NCBI GenBank assembly: GCA_024229515.1
Contig: JAAESI010000079.1
Location: forward strand, 1-33,436
DNA length: 33,436 nucleotides
Direction: 5' to 3'
Source of the DNA: Pseudomonadota bacterium
Lineage (GTDB): Bacteria > Myxococcota_A > UBA796 > UBA9615
The notes under the pieces are model-generated. The model searched no databases. It was not told the DNA's origin and saw only the letters and a list, made by a program, of their open reading frames with translations. Position numbers and translations under genes: made by a program. The stretch's first letter is position 1. Every line of letters starts with the position of its first letter. Below are positions 16,650 through 24,163 of the stretch, in pieces.

Positions 16650-17573
16650 ATGGATCCTGACAACTGGTTCGACCCGAGCGACGACCCCGACGCGTCGATG
16701 GATGCCTTCGAGGCAGGCCTGCGGCGGCGGGTGCTCCGCAAGCGGATCCTCACGACCGTGCTCGCCGTCGGCGGCGCCGTCGGCGTCATCGGCTTCCTCT
16801 TCGCGTCGATCTTCCGCGACGAGGTCGACGACTTCTTCCGCGAGAAGTACGAGGTCACGGACGCCGAAGCGGCCGAAGCGCTCCAGCTCGCCGACGCCGC
16901 CCTCGCCGATGCTCGCTCCCGGGACGCCGCCTGGCGGGCCGGGCTCGCAACCCTCCCGGACCTCGCCGCGCGCGAGGATCTGGGCTCCTGCCCCGAGCGC
17001 CTCCGAGAGCCCGGAGAGCCCGGAGAGCCCGGAGAGCCCGGAGAGCAGTACTTCCAGACCAGCGTGCTGCCCAAGGCGTCGTTCCCGTTCCGCTGGTTCG
17101 GGGCCGGGGAAGACCCCGCCAACAGCGCCTTCCTGAGCTCGATCGAGGTCGACGCCCAGGGGATCCGAAGCCAGGTGGAGCGCAAGCACTACGACCCCGA
17201 CCCGGGCCTCCGGGTGCTCGCGGACGCTCGCTCGCTGGGGCTGAACCACGCGAACCAGTTCGAGACGGTGTTCCTGCAGTTCGAACGGAAGGATCCGCAC
17301 ATGACCGATGCGGAGGGGTTCACCCCCGGCTACGTCGTCGGCTGGGCCTACCTCTGGGATCACGGCGCCGGCGAGGCGATCTGCGCCACCGCCGTCTACG
17401 CCACCAACTCCGACACCGTCGACGTCACGACGCACTCGCTCGGGGCGACGCACATGGACGCGGGGGTCAGCTACCAGCTTTGGGCGGACCTGGACGTGGA
17501 GACGTGGCGGGCGATCGCGCAGAGCCTGAAGTGGCGCGCCGGTCCCGCGATCGAGGAGCCGAACGACGGCTGA
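16650..17573 (+). CDS. Single-pass membrane protein with an EPG repeat, unknown function
   Basis: The 307-aa protein has an acidic N-terminus, a basic patch (RRRVLRKR) and one membrane helix (about residues 34-53, ILTTVLAVGGAVGVIGFLFA), so most of the protein probably lies in the periplasm. A helical segment (about 60-110) precedes four EPG triplets (about 119-131) and a globular domain ending at PAIEEPNDG. AGGAG lies four bases before the ATG and decides the start; no TAnnnT box is near. The four EPG units come from a 9-base repeat (17005-17040) that can vary without frameshift. I do not recognise the family. Confidence 0.8.
   Translation: MDPDNWFDPSDDPDASMDAFEAGLRRRVLRKRILTTVLAVGGAVGVIGFLFASIFRDEVDDFFREKYEVTDAEAAEALQLADAALADARSRDAAWRAGLATLPDLAAREDLGSCPERLREPGEPGEPGEPGEQYFQTSVLPKASFPFRWFGAGEDPANSAFLSSIEVDAQGIRSQVERKHYDPDPGLRVLADARSLGLNHANQFETVFLQFERKDPHMTDAEGFTPGYVVGWAYLWDHGAGEAICATAVYATNSDTVDVTTHSLGATHMDAGVSYQLWADLDVETWRAIAQSLKWRAGPAIEEPNDG
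17005..17040 (+). repeat. Four 9-bp units (GAGAGCCCG) encoding EPG
   Basis: Four perfect 9-base units plus a partial fifth encode EPG repeats. The length is a multiple of three, so slippage would only change the linker length. Confidence 0.9.
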
Positions 17574-17667
17574 GGGCGGTGCCGGCCGTCTCCCAGAACG
17601 CCGCTGACCGCCCTCAGGGGCCCTCGCGGAGACCCGCCGTCTCCCAAAACGCCGCTGACTGCCCTCA
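17570..17667. repeat. Inverted repeat plus 31-bp direct repeat between converging genes
   Basis: CTGAGGGCGGT (17570-17580) and ACCGCCCTCAG (17607-17617) are perfect 11-base inverted repeats around a 26-base loop. A 31-base sequence at 17586-17616 recurs at 17637-17667 with two differences (CCGTCTCCCAGAACGCCGCT, then GACCGCCCTCA, in the first copy). The pair fills the 91 bases between two converging stop codons. It could act as a bidirectional terminator or be a small interspersed repeat. There is no T-tract. Confidence 0.7.
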
Positions 17668-20600
17668 CGGACTGAACTGGATCCAGACGACTTCGTAGTA
17701 CAGCGGGTCGTTCGACGACGAGGACGTGCCGTGGTCGTGGCCCGGCACCGAGTGGCTGTGGAACGCCATGTAGGGGCTCCCGTTGGTGCACTGCCCGTTG
17801 CCGCCGCCGCTGGAGCCGGTGGTCCCACCGGGGTCCGTGCCCAGGGTGTGGACGTGGTCTTCGGCGCCCCCGAGCGCGCCCGGTTCGACGGACGTCTCAG
17901 TCCCCTTGACGTACAGCGACGTCAGATCGGGGGTGCCCTGGGTTCCGTCGCAGATGAGCCACCCGGTGGGGACATCGCCCAGGCCCCCGGCCCAGATCGC
18001 GATCGTGCCGACGGGCGTCAGCAACTCCGAGGTCGGCGACACCATCGCCAGCTCGATGTACGGCGGTTCGTGGGTGTCGTCGGCGACCGTGTGGTCGTGG
18101 GAGTAGCCGTGGGAGTGGGTCGCGTCGGTGGCCGAGTCGCCGCCGCCGGTGACGATGCCCTGCTGGTTCGTGTAGCCCGACGTGCTGTCGACCGTGTCGG
18201 TGACGCCGGTGTGGAGGTGGTCGGTGGCGCCGCCGAGCCCGCCGCCGTCGCCCCCGCTGGGAGCCCCCTTGAGGAAGCGCCCCCCCAGGTCCAGGCAGCC
18301 GCCCGAGCCGTCGCAGGGCTCGTAGTCGGCCGGCACCGCGGCGAGGGAATCCGCCCACACCAACACCGACCCGGCGGGGAGCGCCGTCGCCGTCTGGTTC
18401 TGCAGGTACAGCACCTCGGTGTAGGGCGGCTCGTTGCTGTCCGCCGTGAGCACGTGTCCGTGGGTGAAGTCGTGGGCGTGGGACGCCTGCGACGCCTTCG
18501 CCGTGCACCAGCAGCCGGGGGAGCCGCAGCTCCGGCCCCCGGGCGAGGTGGTGCCGGTGCTCAGCGCGGTGGTGGTGGAGGTGCCGCCGTGGTCGTGGTC
18601 GAGGCCTCCGCCGGTGGCTCCGGGGTTCCCCGAGGGGGGCGCGCCGAGGGCCCAGCGTTCGCTCAGATTCGGGGTCCCCGAGGTCCCATCGCAGACCGCC
18701 CAGCCGGCCGGCACGTCCGCGAGCAGGCCGGGCCACGCGACGATCAGGCCGGGGGGGACCGGGGGCAGGTCGGAGTCGCAGAAGCCGTCGCCGTTGGCGT
18801 CGTCGGGGTTGTCGTCGGGGCACGGGTCGCAGAAGTCCGCGACCCCGTCGCCGTCCGTGTCGATGTTGTCGTCGCCGCCGTCGCAGACGTCGTCGGTGTC
18901 GCAGACGCCGTCCCCGTCGGTGTCATCGGGGTTGTCCAACGGGCAGTCGTCGCAGCCGTCGGGGACCGTGTCGGAGTCGGTGTCCACGAGGTCGTCCTCA
19001 CCGTCGCAGACATCGTCCGTGTCGCACACGGTGTCCCCGTCGCTGTCGTCCGGGTCGTCCAGGGGGCAGGGATCGTCGGTGTCGCACACCCCGTCGCCAT
19101 CGGTGTCGTCCGGGTCGTCCAGGGGGCACGGATCGTCGGTGTCGCAGACCTCGTCCCCGTCGCTGTCGTCCGGGTCGTCCAGCGGGCAGGGGTCGTCGGT
19201 GTCGCACACCCCGTCCCCGTCGGTGTCGTCCGGGTCGTCCAGCGGGCAGTCATCGCAGCCGTCGGGGACCGTGTCGCCGTCGGTGTCCACGAGGTCGTCC
19301 TCACCGTCGCAGACGTCGTCGGTGTCGCACACGGTGTCGCCATCGCTGTCGTCGGGGTCGTCCAGCGGGCAGTCGTCGCAATCGTCGGGAACGCCATCCC
19401 CGTCGCTGTCGACGGTGTCGTCCCCGACGCAGATGTCGTCCGAGTCGCACACCCCATCGCCGTCGCTGTCGTCCGGGTCGTCCACGGGGCAGGGATCGTC
19501 GGTGTCGCACACCCCGTCCTCGTCGGTGTCGTCCGGGTCGTCCACGGGGCAGGGATCGTCGGTGTCACACACCCCGTCCCCGTCGGTGTCGTCCGGGTCG
19601 TCCACGGGGCAGTCGTCGCAGCCGTCGGGGACCGTGTCGGAGTCGGTGTCCAGGAGGTCGTCCTCGCCGGGGCAGACGTCGTCGGTGTCGCAGACCGTGT
19701 CGTTGTCGGAGTCGTCGAGCACGTCCAGGGGGCAGGAGTCGCAGCCGTCGGCGACGCCGTCGGTGTCCGTGTCGACGAGGTCATCGAACCCGGGGCAGAC
19801 GTCGTCGGTGTCGCACACGGTGTCGTTGTCGGAGTCGTCCAGCACGTCCAGGGGGCAGTCGTCGCAGCCGTCGGCGACGCCGTCGGTGTCCGTGTCGACG
19901 AGGTCGTTCTCGCCGGGGCAGATGTCGTCCGTGTCGCAGATCGTGTCCCCGTCGGAGTCGTCCAGCACGTCCAGGGGGCAGACGTCGCAGCCGTCGGCGA
20001 CGCCGTCGGTGTCGGTGTCGACGAGGTCGTCGAAGCCGGGGCACGCGTCGTCCGTGTCGCACACGGTGTCGTTGTCCGAGTCGTCCAGCGGGTCCAGCGG
20101 GCAGATGTCGCAGCCGTCGGGGACGGTGTCGGTGTCCGTGTCGACGAGGTCGTCCTCGCCGGGACAGACGTCGTCGGAGTCGCAGACGGTGTCGCCGTCG
20201 GTGTCGTCGAGCTCGTCGAGCGGGCAGGCGTCGCAGCCGTCCGGCACGGTGTCGCCGTCGACGTCGCTCAGATCGTTGAAGCCGGGGCAGATGTCCACGC
20301 CGTCGCAGAAGCCGTCCCCGTCGCTGTCGTCGAGCGGGTCGTCGGGGCAGACATCACAGCCGTCCGCGACGGTGTCGCCGTCGGTGTCCTCGAGGTCGTT
20401 CTCACCGGGGCAGACATCGTCCGAATCGCAGACCCCGTCCCCGTCGCTGTCGTCGGCCGGATCGTCCGGACAGACATCGTCCGAATCGCAGATCCCGTCC
20501 CCGTCGCTGTCGTCGTCGATGTCGTCCGGGCAGACATCGTCCGAGTCGCACACCCCGTCGCCGTCGCTGTCGTCCGCGGGGTCGTCGGGGCACGGGTCGT

Positions 20601-20955
20601 CTGAATCGCACACCCCGTCGCCGTCGCTGTCGTCGGGCGCGTCATCGGGGCAGGGATCGTCGGAGTCACACACGCCGTCCCCGTCGCTGTCGTCGGGCGC
20701 ATCGTCGGGGCAGGGGTCGTCCGAATCGCACACGCCGTCCTCGTCGCGGTCGTCCAATGCGTCGTTCGGGCAGGGGTCGCAGGCGTCGGGCGCCCCGTCC
20801 TCATCGGTGTCGATGCGGTCGTCGCCGTCGCAGGGGTCGGAGTTGTTGCACAGCCCGTCCCCGTCGTCGTCGGGGCAGCCATCATCGGGCGTGGGACAGC
20901 CGGACAGGAGTCCGAGTCCCAGCAGCGTGAGCGCGGAAAGCCGGAGGAGACTCAT
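17665..20955 (-). CDS. Giant lipoprotein: TSP3 stalk and three tail-collar-like domains
   Basis: The 1096-aa protein has a lipoprotein signal (MSLLRLSALTLLGLGLLSGC). Residues about 25-730 are a run of roughly 30 thrombospondin type 3-like repeats of the form D-[ST]-DGDGVCD-[ST]-DD-x-CP. Their Asp residues bind Ca2+ and their Cys pairs can form disulphides, giving a rod. About 365 residues follow with three related units beginning GLIVAWPGLLADVPAGW, GSVLVWADSLAAVPADY and GTIAIWAGGLGDVPTGW. Each continues with CDG, a short Leu or Pro segment, a DH-x-H motif, a second HxH motif and a (P/L)(P/Y)Y(T/I/Y)E end. This resembles phage tail-collar or fibre-tip domains, where HxH pairs bind metal in trimers. 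A surface adhesin or receptor-binding rod is the likely role. A TAGGGT box lies five bases before the ATG. Confidence 0.85.
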   Translation of the reverse strand: MSLLRLSALTLLGLGLLSGCPTPDDGCPDDDGDGLCNNSDPCDGDDRIDTDEDGAPDACDPCPNDALDDRDEDGVCDSDDPCPDDAPDDSDGDGVCDSDDPCPDDAPDDSDGDGVCDSDDPCPDDPADDSDGDGVCDSDDVCPDDIDDDSDGDGICDSDDVCPDDPADDSDGDGVCDSDDVCPGENDLEDTDGDTVADGCDVCPDDPLDDSDGDGFCDGVDICPGFNDLSDVDGDTVPDGCDACPLDELDDTDGDTVCDSDDVCPGEDDLVDTDTDTVPDGCDICPLDPLDDSDNDTVCDTDDACPGFDDLVDTDTDGVADGCDVCPLDVLDDSDGDTICDTDDICPGENDLVDTDTDGVADGCDDCPLDVLDDSDNDTVCDTDDVCPGFDDLVDTDTDGVADGCDSCPLDVLDDSDNDTVCDTDDVCPGEDDLLDTDSDTVPDGCDDCPVDDPDDTDGDGVCDTDDPCPVDDPDDTDEDGVCDTDDPCPVDDPDDSDGDGVCDSDDICVGDDTVDSDGDGVPDDCDDCPLDDPDDSDGDTVCDTDDVCDGEDDLVDTDGDTVPDGCDDCPLDDPDDTDGDGVCDTDDPCPLDDPDDSDGDEVCDTDDPCPLDDPDDTDGDGVCDTDDPCPLDDPDDSDGDTVCDTDDVCDGEDDLVDTDSDTVPDGCDDCPLDNPDDTDGDGVCDTDDVCDGGDDNIDTDGDGVADFCDPCPDDNPDDANGDGFCDSDLPPVPPGLIVAWPGLLADVPAGWAVCDGTSGTPNLSERWALGAPPSGNPGATGGGLDHDHGGTSTTTALSTGTTSPGGRSCGSPGCWCTAKASQASHAHDFTHGHVLTADSNEPPYTEVLYLQNQTATALPAGSVLVWADSLAAVPADYEPCDGSGGCLDLGGRFLKGAPSGGDGGGLGGATDHLHTGVTDTVDSTSGYTNQQGIVTGGGDSATDATHSHGYSHDHTVADDTHEPPYIELAMVSPTSELLTPVGTIAIWAGGLGDVPTGWLICDGTQGTPDLTSLYVKGTETSVEPGALGGAEDHVHTLGTDPGGTTGSSGGGNGQCTNGSPYMAFHSHSVPGHDHGTSSSSNDPLYYEVVWIQFSP
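18768..20880 (-). repeat. Tandem TSP3-type coding repeats
   Basis: About 2.1 kb of imperfect repeats encode the Ca-binding stalk. Units are about 23 codons, with longer alternating units (about 36 codons) in the middle containing DDLVDTDTDGVADGCD-type segments. Neighbouring units are more alike than distant ones, which fits growth by local duplication. Confidence 0.8.
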
Positions 20956-21202
20956 GGGTCACCCTACAACGGGACAGCCCCTCCCCCGCAAGGCAGGCGT
21001 TGGGCGACGTCATCGGCTTCACCCACACGACCAGCCTCGAGGGCTGTGGACCACCATCGCCGTCTTCTGGCCCACGGTCGCGGCCCTGGCCTCCGGCTGG
21101 GTGCTGAAGGGCTGGCGGGCCTGCTTCGTCCTGCTTGCGATGCTCGCGATGGCCGCGTCCTGGCAGTCCGTGGTGGTGGCGACGGGAATGATCGGGATCT
21201 GA
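20954..21202 (+). CDS. Possible small membrane protein
   Basis: An 82-codon frame starts at an ATG that shares the CATG at 20953-20956 with the opposing TSP3 gene and has GGAGGAG upstream. Only the last 50 residues look protein-like: two hydrophobic segments (TIAVFWPTVAALASGWVL and FVLLAMLAMAASW). The real start may be later, for example a CTG near 21041. It could also be a remnant of a larger membrane gene. This covers most of the 305 bases between the TSP3 and trkH genes; otherwise I see only the promoters there. Confidence 0.3.
   Translation: MGHPTTGQPLPRKAGVGRRHRLHPHDQPRGLWTTIAVFWPTVAALASGWVLKGWRACFVLLAMLAMAASWQSVVVATGMIGI
20961..20966 (-). promoter_or_regulatory. TAnnnT -10-like box (TAGGGT), leaderless start
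   Basis: TAGGGT on the minus strand ends five bases before the ATG at 20955. A TTGCGG about 19 bases further upstream could be a -35, but the spacing is long. Confidence 0.45.
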
Positions 21203-21245
21203 GCGACGCTTCTCGAGGCCGGGGCAGAGCCAGCCCAGAATCCTC

Positions 21246-21251
21246 TATAAA
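21246..21251 (+). promoter_or_regulatory. TATAAA -10-like box upstream of trkH
   Basis: TATAAA ends nine bases before the GTG at 21261. The intervening AGGGGGCAG is purine-rich and might serve as a weak ribosome binding site, so it is unclear whether this transcript is leaderless. Confidence 0.4.
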
Positions 21252-21260
21252 AGGGGGCAG

Positions 21261-22763
21261 GTGCACGCTCCCCGGATCATCGGCCTCGTCGGCGTCGTGG
21301 TTCTCGCCCTGGGCGTCTTCATGGCGACCTCCCTGATCTGGGTCGTCCTGGAGCCGGGCATGCCAGCCCTGCAGCCCTGGCTGATCTCGATCTCCGTGAC
21401 CATCGGCGTGGGCACCGCCTGCTTCCTGTACGGCCGCGAAGCCAAGGAGACGGCGCGGAAGAGCCATCGCGCGGTTCGCGCCCGCGGGGATGAGCTCACC
21501 CGACGGGAGGCCCTGGTCGTCGTCATCGCCTCCTGGCTGGCGTGCTCGGTGTTCGGGGCCCTCCCGATGCTCCTGGACGGCATGACCACCCACCCGGTGG
21601 ACGCGCTCTTCGAGGCGACCTCGGGGTTCACCACCACCGGCTCCTCGGTGCTCACCGACATCGAATCCAACACCCGGGCGGCGCTGTGGTGGCGGTCGAT
21701 GATCCAGTGGCTCGGCGGCATGGGCATCGTCGTGCTGTTCATCGCGGTCTTCCCCCAGGTCGGGGGCTCCAGCCGCAAGCTCTTCGAGGCGGAGGCGCCC
21801 GGCCCCGAGAAGGACCAACTCCACCTCCGGATCCGACAGACAGGGCTGTTGTTGTGGAAGATCTACACCGGCCTCACGGCGGTCCTGACGGGGCTGCTGA
21901 TGGCCCTGGGGATGAGCTTCTTCGACGCCATCTGCCACGCGTTCGCGACGATCGCGACCGGCGGCTTCTCGACCCGCAACGAATCGGTCGGAGCGTTCGA
22001 TTCGGCCAGCATCGACGCGACCATCACGCTGTTCATGCTGCTGGCGGGCATCAACTTCAGCCTCTACATCCGCCTCAGTCGCGGCGATCGGCGCTTCTTC
22101 CGCACCGATCGCGAGCTGCGCGTCTATGGCGCCATGTTCCTGCTCGCGACCGCAGTAGTGACGCTCTCCATCCTCGAGCGCCACAGCGGGAACCTGCTCG
22201 AGGCGCTCCGCTACGGCAGCTTCCAGGTGGCCGCGATCCTCAGCTCGACGGGCTACTCGACGGACGACTACGACGCCTACCCGTACCTCGCACGGGGGCT
22301 GTTGGTGGCCGGGATGTTCGTGGGCGGGATGGGCGGATCGACCGCCGGAGGGTTCAAGATCAGCCGCGCCATGATCGTGGCGAAGGCGGCGTTCCAGGAG
22401 ATTCGGCACGCGGTGCAGCCCCGGGCGATCTTCGCCACCCGCATCGGCGACCGGCAGATCCCCGACACGGTGGTCCGGTCGGCGATGGCGCTGTTCGTCA
22501 TCTCGCTGGCGCTGCTGGTGATCTCGACGGTGATCCTGCACGGCCTGGGGATGGACAGCGAGTCGGCCTTCGGCGCCGCCACCACCTGCCTGTTCAACAT
22601 GGGCCCGGGGCTGGGCACGGTCGGCCCGACCCAGAACTTCAGCGGCGTTCCCGACGCCGGGAAGCTGCTGCTGTGTGCCCTGATGATCCTCGGCCGGCTC
22701 GAGTTCTACACGGTGCTTGCGCTGCTTCTGCCGGGGTTCTGGAAGCCCGGCGGAAAGGTCTGA
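21261..22763 (+). CDS. trkH: TrkH-family potassium uptake protein
   Basis: The 500-aa protein has the four pore loops of the Trk/Ktr superfamily: SGFTTTGSS (about residue 115), ATIATGGFST (about 232), LSSTGYSTDD (about 330) and FNMGPGLGTVGP (about 447). The Gly in each forms part of the K+ filter. Length and topology (M1-P-M2 repeated four times plus N-terminal helices) fit TrkH, the membrane subunit of a K+ uptake system that works with the nucleotide-binding protein TrkA. No trkA is visible here, so it must be encoded elsewhere or replaced by another gating partner. The GTG start at 21261 is set by the hydrophobic N-terminus. The gene stands alone, followed by an AT-rich palindrome. Confidence 0.93.
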   Translation: MHAPRIIGLVGVVVLALGVFMATSLIWVVLEPGMPALQPWLISISVTIGVGTACFLYGREAKETARKSHRAVRARGDELTRREALVVVIASWLACSVFGALPMLLDGMTTHPVDALFEATSGFTTTGSSVLTDIESNTRAALWWRSMIQWLGGMGIVVLFIAVFPQVGGSSRKLFEAEAPGPEKDQLHLRIRQTGLLLWKIYTGLTAVLTGLLMALGMSFFDAICHAFATIATGGFSTRNESVGAFDSASIDATITLFMLLAGINFSLYIRLSRGDRRFFRTDRELRVYGAMFLLATAVVTLSILERHSGNLLEALRYGSFQVAAILSSTGYSTDDYDAYPYLARGLLVAGMFVGGMGGSTAGGFKISRAMIVAKAAFQEIRHAVQPRAIFATRIGDRQIPDTVVRSAMALFVISLALLVISTVILHGLGMDSESAFGAATTCLFNMGPGLGTVGPTQNFSGVPDAGKLLLCALMILGRLEFYTVLALLLPGFWKPGGKV

Positions 22764-22768
22764 TCCGG

Positions 22769-22785
22769 TTTGTTTTGAGAACAAA
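22769..22785. promoter_or_regulatory. AT-rich palindrome after trkH
   Basis: TTTGTT and AACAAA are perfect inverted repeats around TTGAG, starting five bases after the trkH stop. It is a rare A+T-rich patch. It could be an operator for the next gene at 22901 or part of a terminator. The other bases of the 137-base gap show no gene. Confidence 0.4.
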
Positions 22786-22900
22786 GCCGCCAGCCCTTGG
22801 CACCGGCGGGAGGAGCCCTTAAATCCCTCTCGCGCTGGGGTCCGTGGCGGCTCTGCCCCTCAGCGCTTCGAGGCAATCCACGGGTCCCAACGGAGGATCT

Positions 22901-23554
22901 ATGAACCGCTTCGCTGCCCTGCTCCTGCTCCTGCCTGCCCTCGCCTGCAACCACGCCTACGACGGCGTCGACGGTGAGGTTCAGCTGAACCTGCTGGACG
23001 GCTCGCCCGAGGGCGTCGCCCTGCTGGACTTCCTGGACGACTCCAGCACCACGTTCGAGGTGCTCGACGACGACGTGCCGCTGAACCGCCGCGCCGCCGA
23101 GAACATCGTCGCCCAGCGCGCCATCACGCCCTTCCAGACCGTCGCCGAGGTGGACGATGTGCCGTGGGTCGGCCCCTCCGCCCTGAACGCCCTCGTCGAC
23201 CACCTGCTGGCCGAGGACCTCGTCCCGTCCGGGGGCGACCTCCTCGGTGTGTTCGACGACGTCGCCTTCACGGTCGACGAGGCGGACGCCGCCCTCGCTC
23301 TGGTCAACGACGCGGACTTCACCGTGCTCGATGACGAGGTGCCGCTGAACCGCCGCGCCGCAGAGAACATCGTCGCCGCCCGCCCCATCGCCACGCTGGC
23401 GTTCCTGGAGGCCGTGCCGCAGGTCGGCCCCTCGGCGATGCTCAAGATTCGCGACTACAGCTTCGTGCCCCGCTCGACCGCCAGCAGCGCCGGCCGCACG
23501 GAGAGCTCCTCCTGGATGTCCAACCACAGGACCGCGTGGGTTCCCGCCGGGTAG
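22901..23554 (+). CDS. Lipoprotein with two helix-hairpin-helix (ComEA-like) domains
   Basis: The 217-aa protein has a lipoprotein signal (MNRFAALLLLLPALAC). It contains two copies of a unit of about 55-60 residues: VPLNRRAAENIVAQRAI with DDVPWVGPSALNAL, and VPLNRRAAENIVAARPI with EAVPQVGPSAMLKI. The pattern (short helix, A-x-x-I-V, then V-x-x-VGPSA) matches helix-hairpin-helix domains as in ComEA, which bind DNA without base specificity. GGAGG four bases before the ATG decides the start. The last 32 residues run antisense to the end of the converging gene (23455) and look unlike the domain, perhaps a read-on after a lost stop. An exported HhH protein may bind extracellular DNA, but HhH units can also bind protein. 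Confidence 0.75.
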   Translation: MNRFAALLLLLPALACNHAYDGVDGEVQLNLLDGSPEGVALLDFLDDSSTTFEVLDDDVPLNRRAAENIVAQRAITPFQTVAEVDDVPWVGPSALNALVDHLLAEDLVPSGGDLLGVFDDVAFTVDEADAALALVNDADFTVLDDEVPLNRRAAENIVAARPIATLAFLEAVPQVGPSAMLKIRDYSFVPRSTASSAGRTESSSWMSNHRTAWVPAG

Positions 23555-24141
23555 ATGCCGGTGAGCGTGCGTGAGGACTCCTCGTACAGCTCGTAGGCCT
23601 TGAACTTCGAGGGCTTCTGGTCCTCCCGTCCGTACCAGTGGTCACCCAGGTAGGCGAGGTCCACCGAGGCGGTCAGCGGGATCGTCTTGCTCCGATCACC
23701 GAGGCCGAGGGTCACGGAGTCATCCGCGAACGTCCACGTCAGCTCGAATCGGCTGAGGTCGCCCGCCCACCACGTCAACGGACGCACGTCGCAGTCGCGC
23801 ACGCCCCACCGCCCCAGGGCGCCGGCCGCGTTCGCGTCCCCCGGAACCGCGCTCCGCTCGGGCTCGTCGTTCGGCCCCTCGGAGTTGACGGTGTTGGCGA
23901 TGCTCCCGCCGAGCGTCGAGACCTCGACCGCACCCGTGACGGCATCAAAGCGGAGCAGCTGCCACCGCGTGTCGGTCACGTAGTACGTGCCCTGATTCGT
24001 CATGACCTGACCGAGGGCCACGAGGCTGGAGGAGCCGGTGCACAGGACCGAGGCGTCCACCCTCGTGACGTCCGGCGGAGTCGCCGCGGCGGGGGCCGCG
24101 AGGAGGAGCGAGAACAGGACGAGCAGGTGTCGAATCGGCAT
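23455..24141 (-). CDS. Secreted protein of unknown function
   Basis: The 228-aa protein has a signal peptide (MPIRHLLVLFSLLLAAPAAA-TPP). The mature part has two Cys (VLCTG and VRDCDV) that may form a disulphide, beta-rich segments such as YYVTDTRWQLLRFD, and an end (LWLDIQEELSVRPALLAVERG) that looks like a final strand and helix. I recognise no family. The start is fixed by the signal peptide. It shares a 22-base divergent promoter with the serine hydrolase gene at 24164, and its 3' end overlaps the HhH gene by 100 bases. Confidence 0.7.
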   Translation of the reverse strand: MPIRHLLVLFSLLLAAPAAATPPDVTRVDASVLCTGSSSLVALGQVMTNQGTYYVTDTRWQLLRFDAVTGAVEVSTLGGSIANTVNSEGPNDEPERSAVPGDANAAGALGRWGVRDCDVRPLTWWAGDLSRFELTWTFADDSVTLGLGDRSKTIPLTASVDLAYLGDHWYGREDQKPSKFKAYELYEESSRTLTGIYPAGTHAVLWLDIQEELSVRPALLAVERGTKL

Positions 24142-24149
24142 GGGTCCCT

Positions 24150-24156
24150 TAGGGTA
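24150..24156. promoter_or_regulatory. Overlapping divergent -10-like boxes (TAGGGT plus / TACCCT minus)
   Basis: TAGGGT on the plus strand (24150-24155) ends eight bases before the GTG at 24164. TACCCT on the minus strand (24151-24156) ends nine bases before the ATG at 24141. The boxes share five base pairs, so only one polymerase could open this site at a time. Confidence 0.5.
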
Positions 24157-24163
24157 CGCGTCT

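Noticed and set aside
14459..17185. N-terminal extension of the 910-aa protein over the collagen-like and Gre-like genes
   Set aside because: A full signal peptide begins at 14458; the extension is antisense to other genes and includes low-complexity text.
18768..20880. CRISPR-like array or satellite
   Set aside because: The repeats are in frame, imperfect and encode TSP3 Ca-binding units.
17731..21202. Long plus-strand frames over the TSP3 gene (V/G-rich and S-rich products)
   Set aside because: They are mirror images of the repetitive Asp/Cys codons of the minus-strand gene and have no independent features, except the possible small membrane protein at the end.
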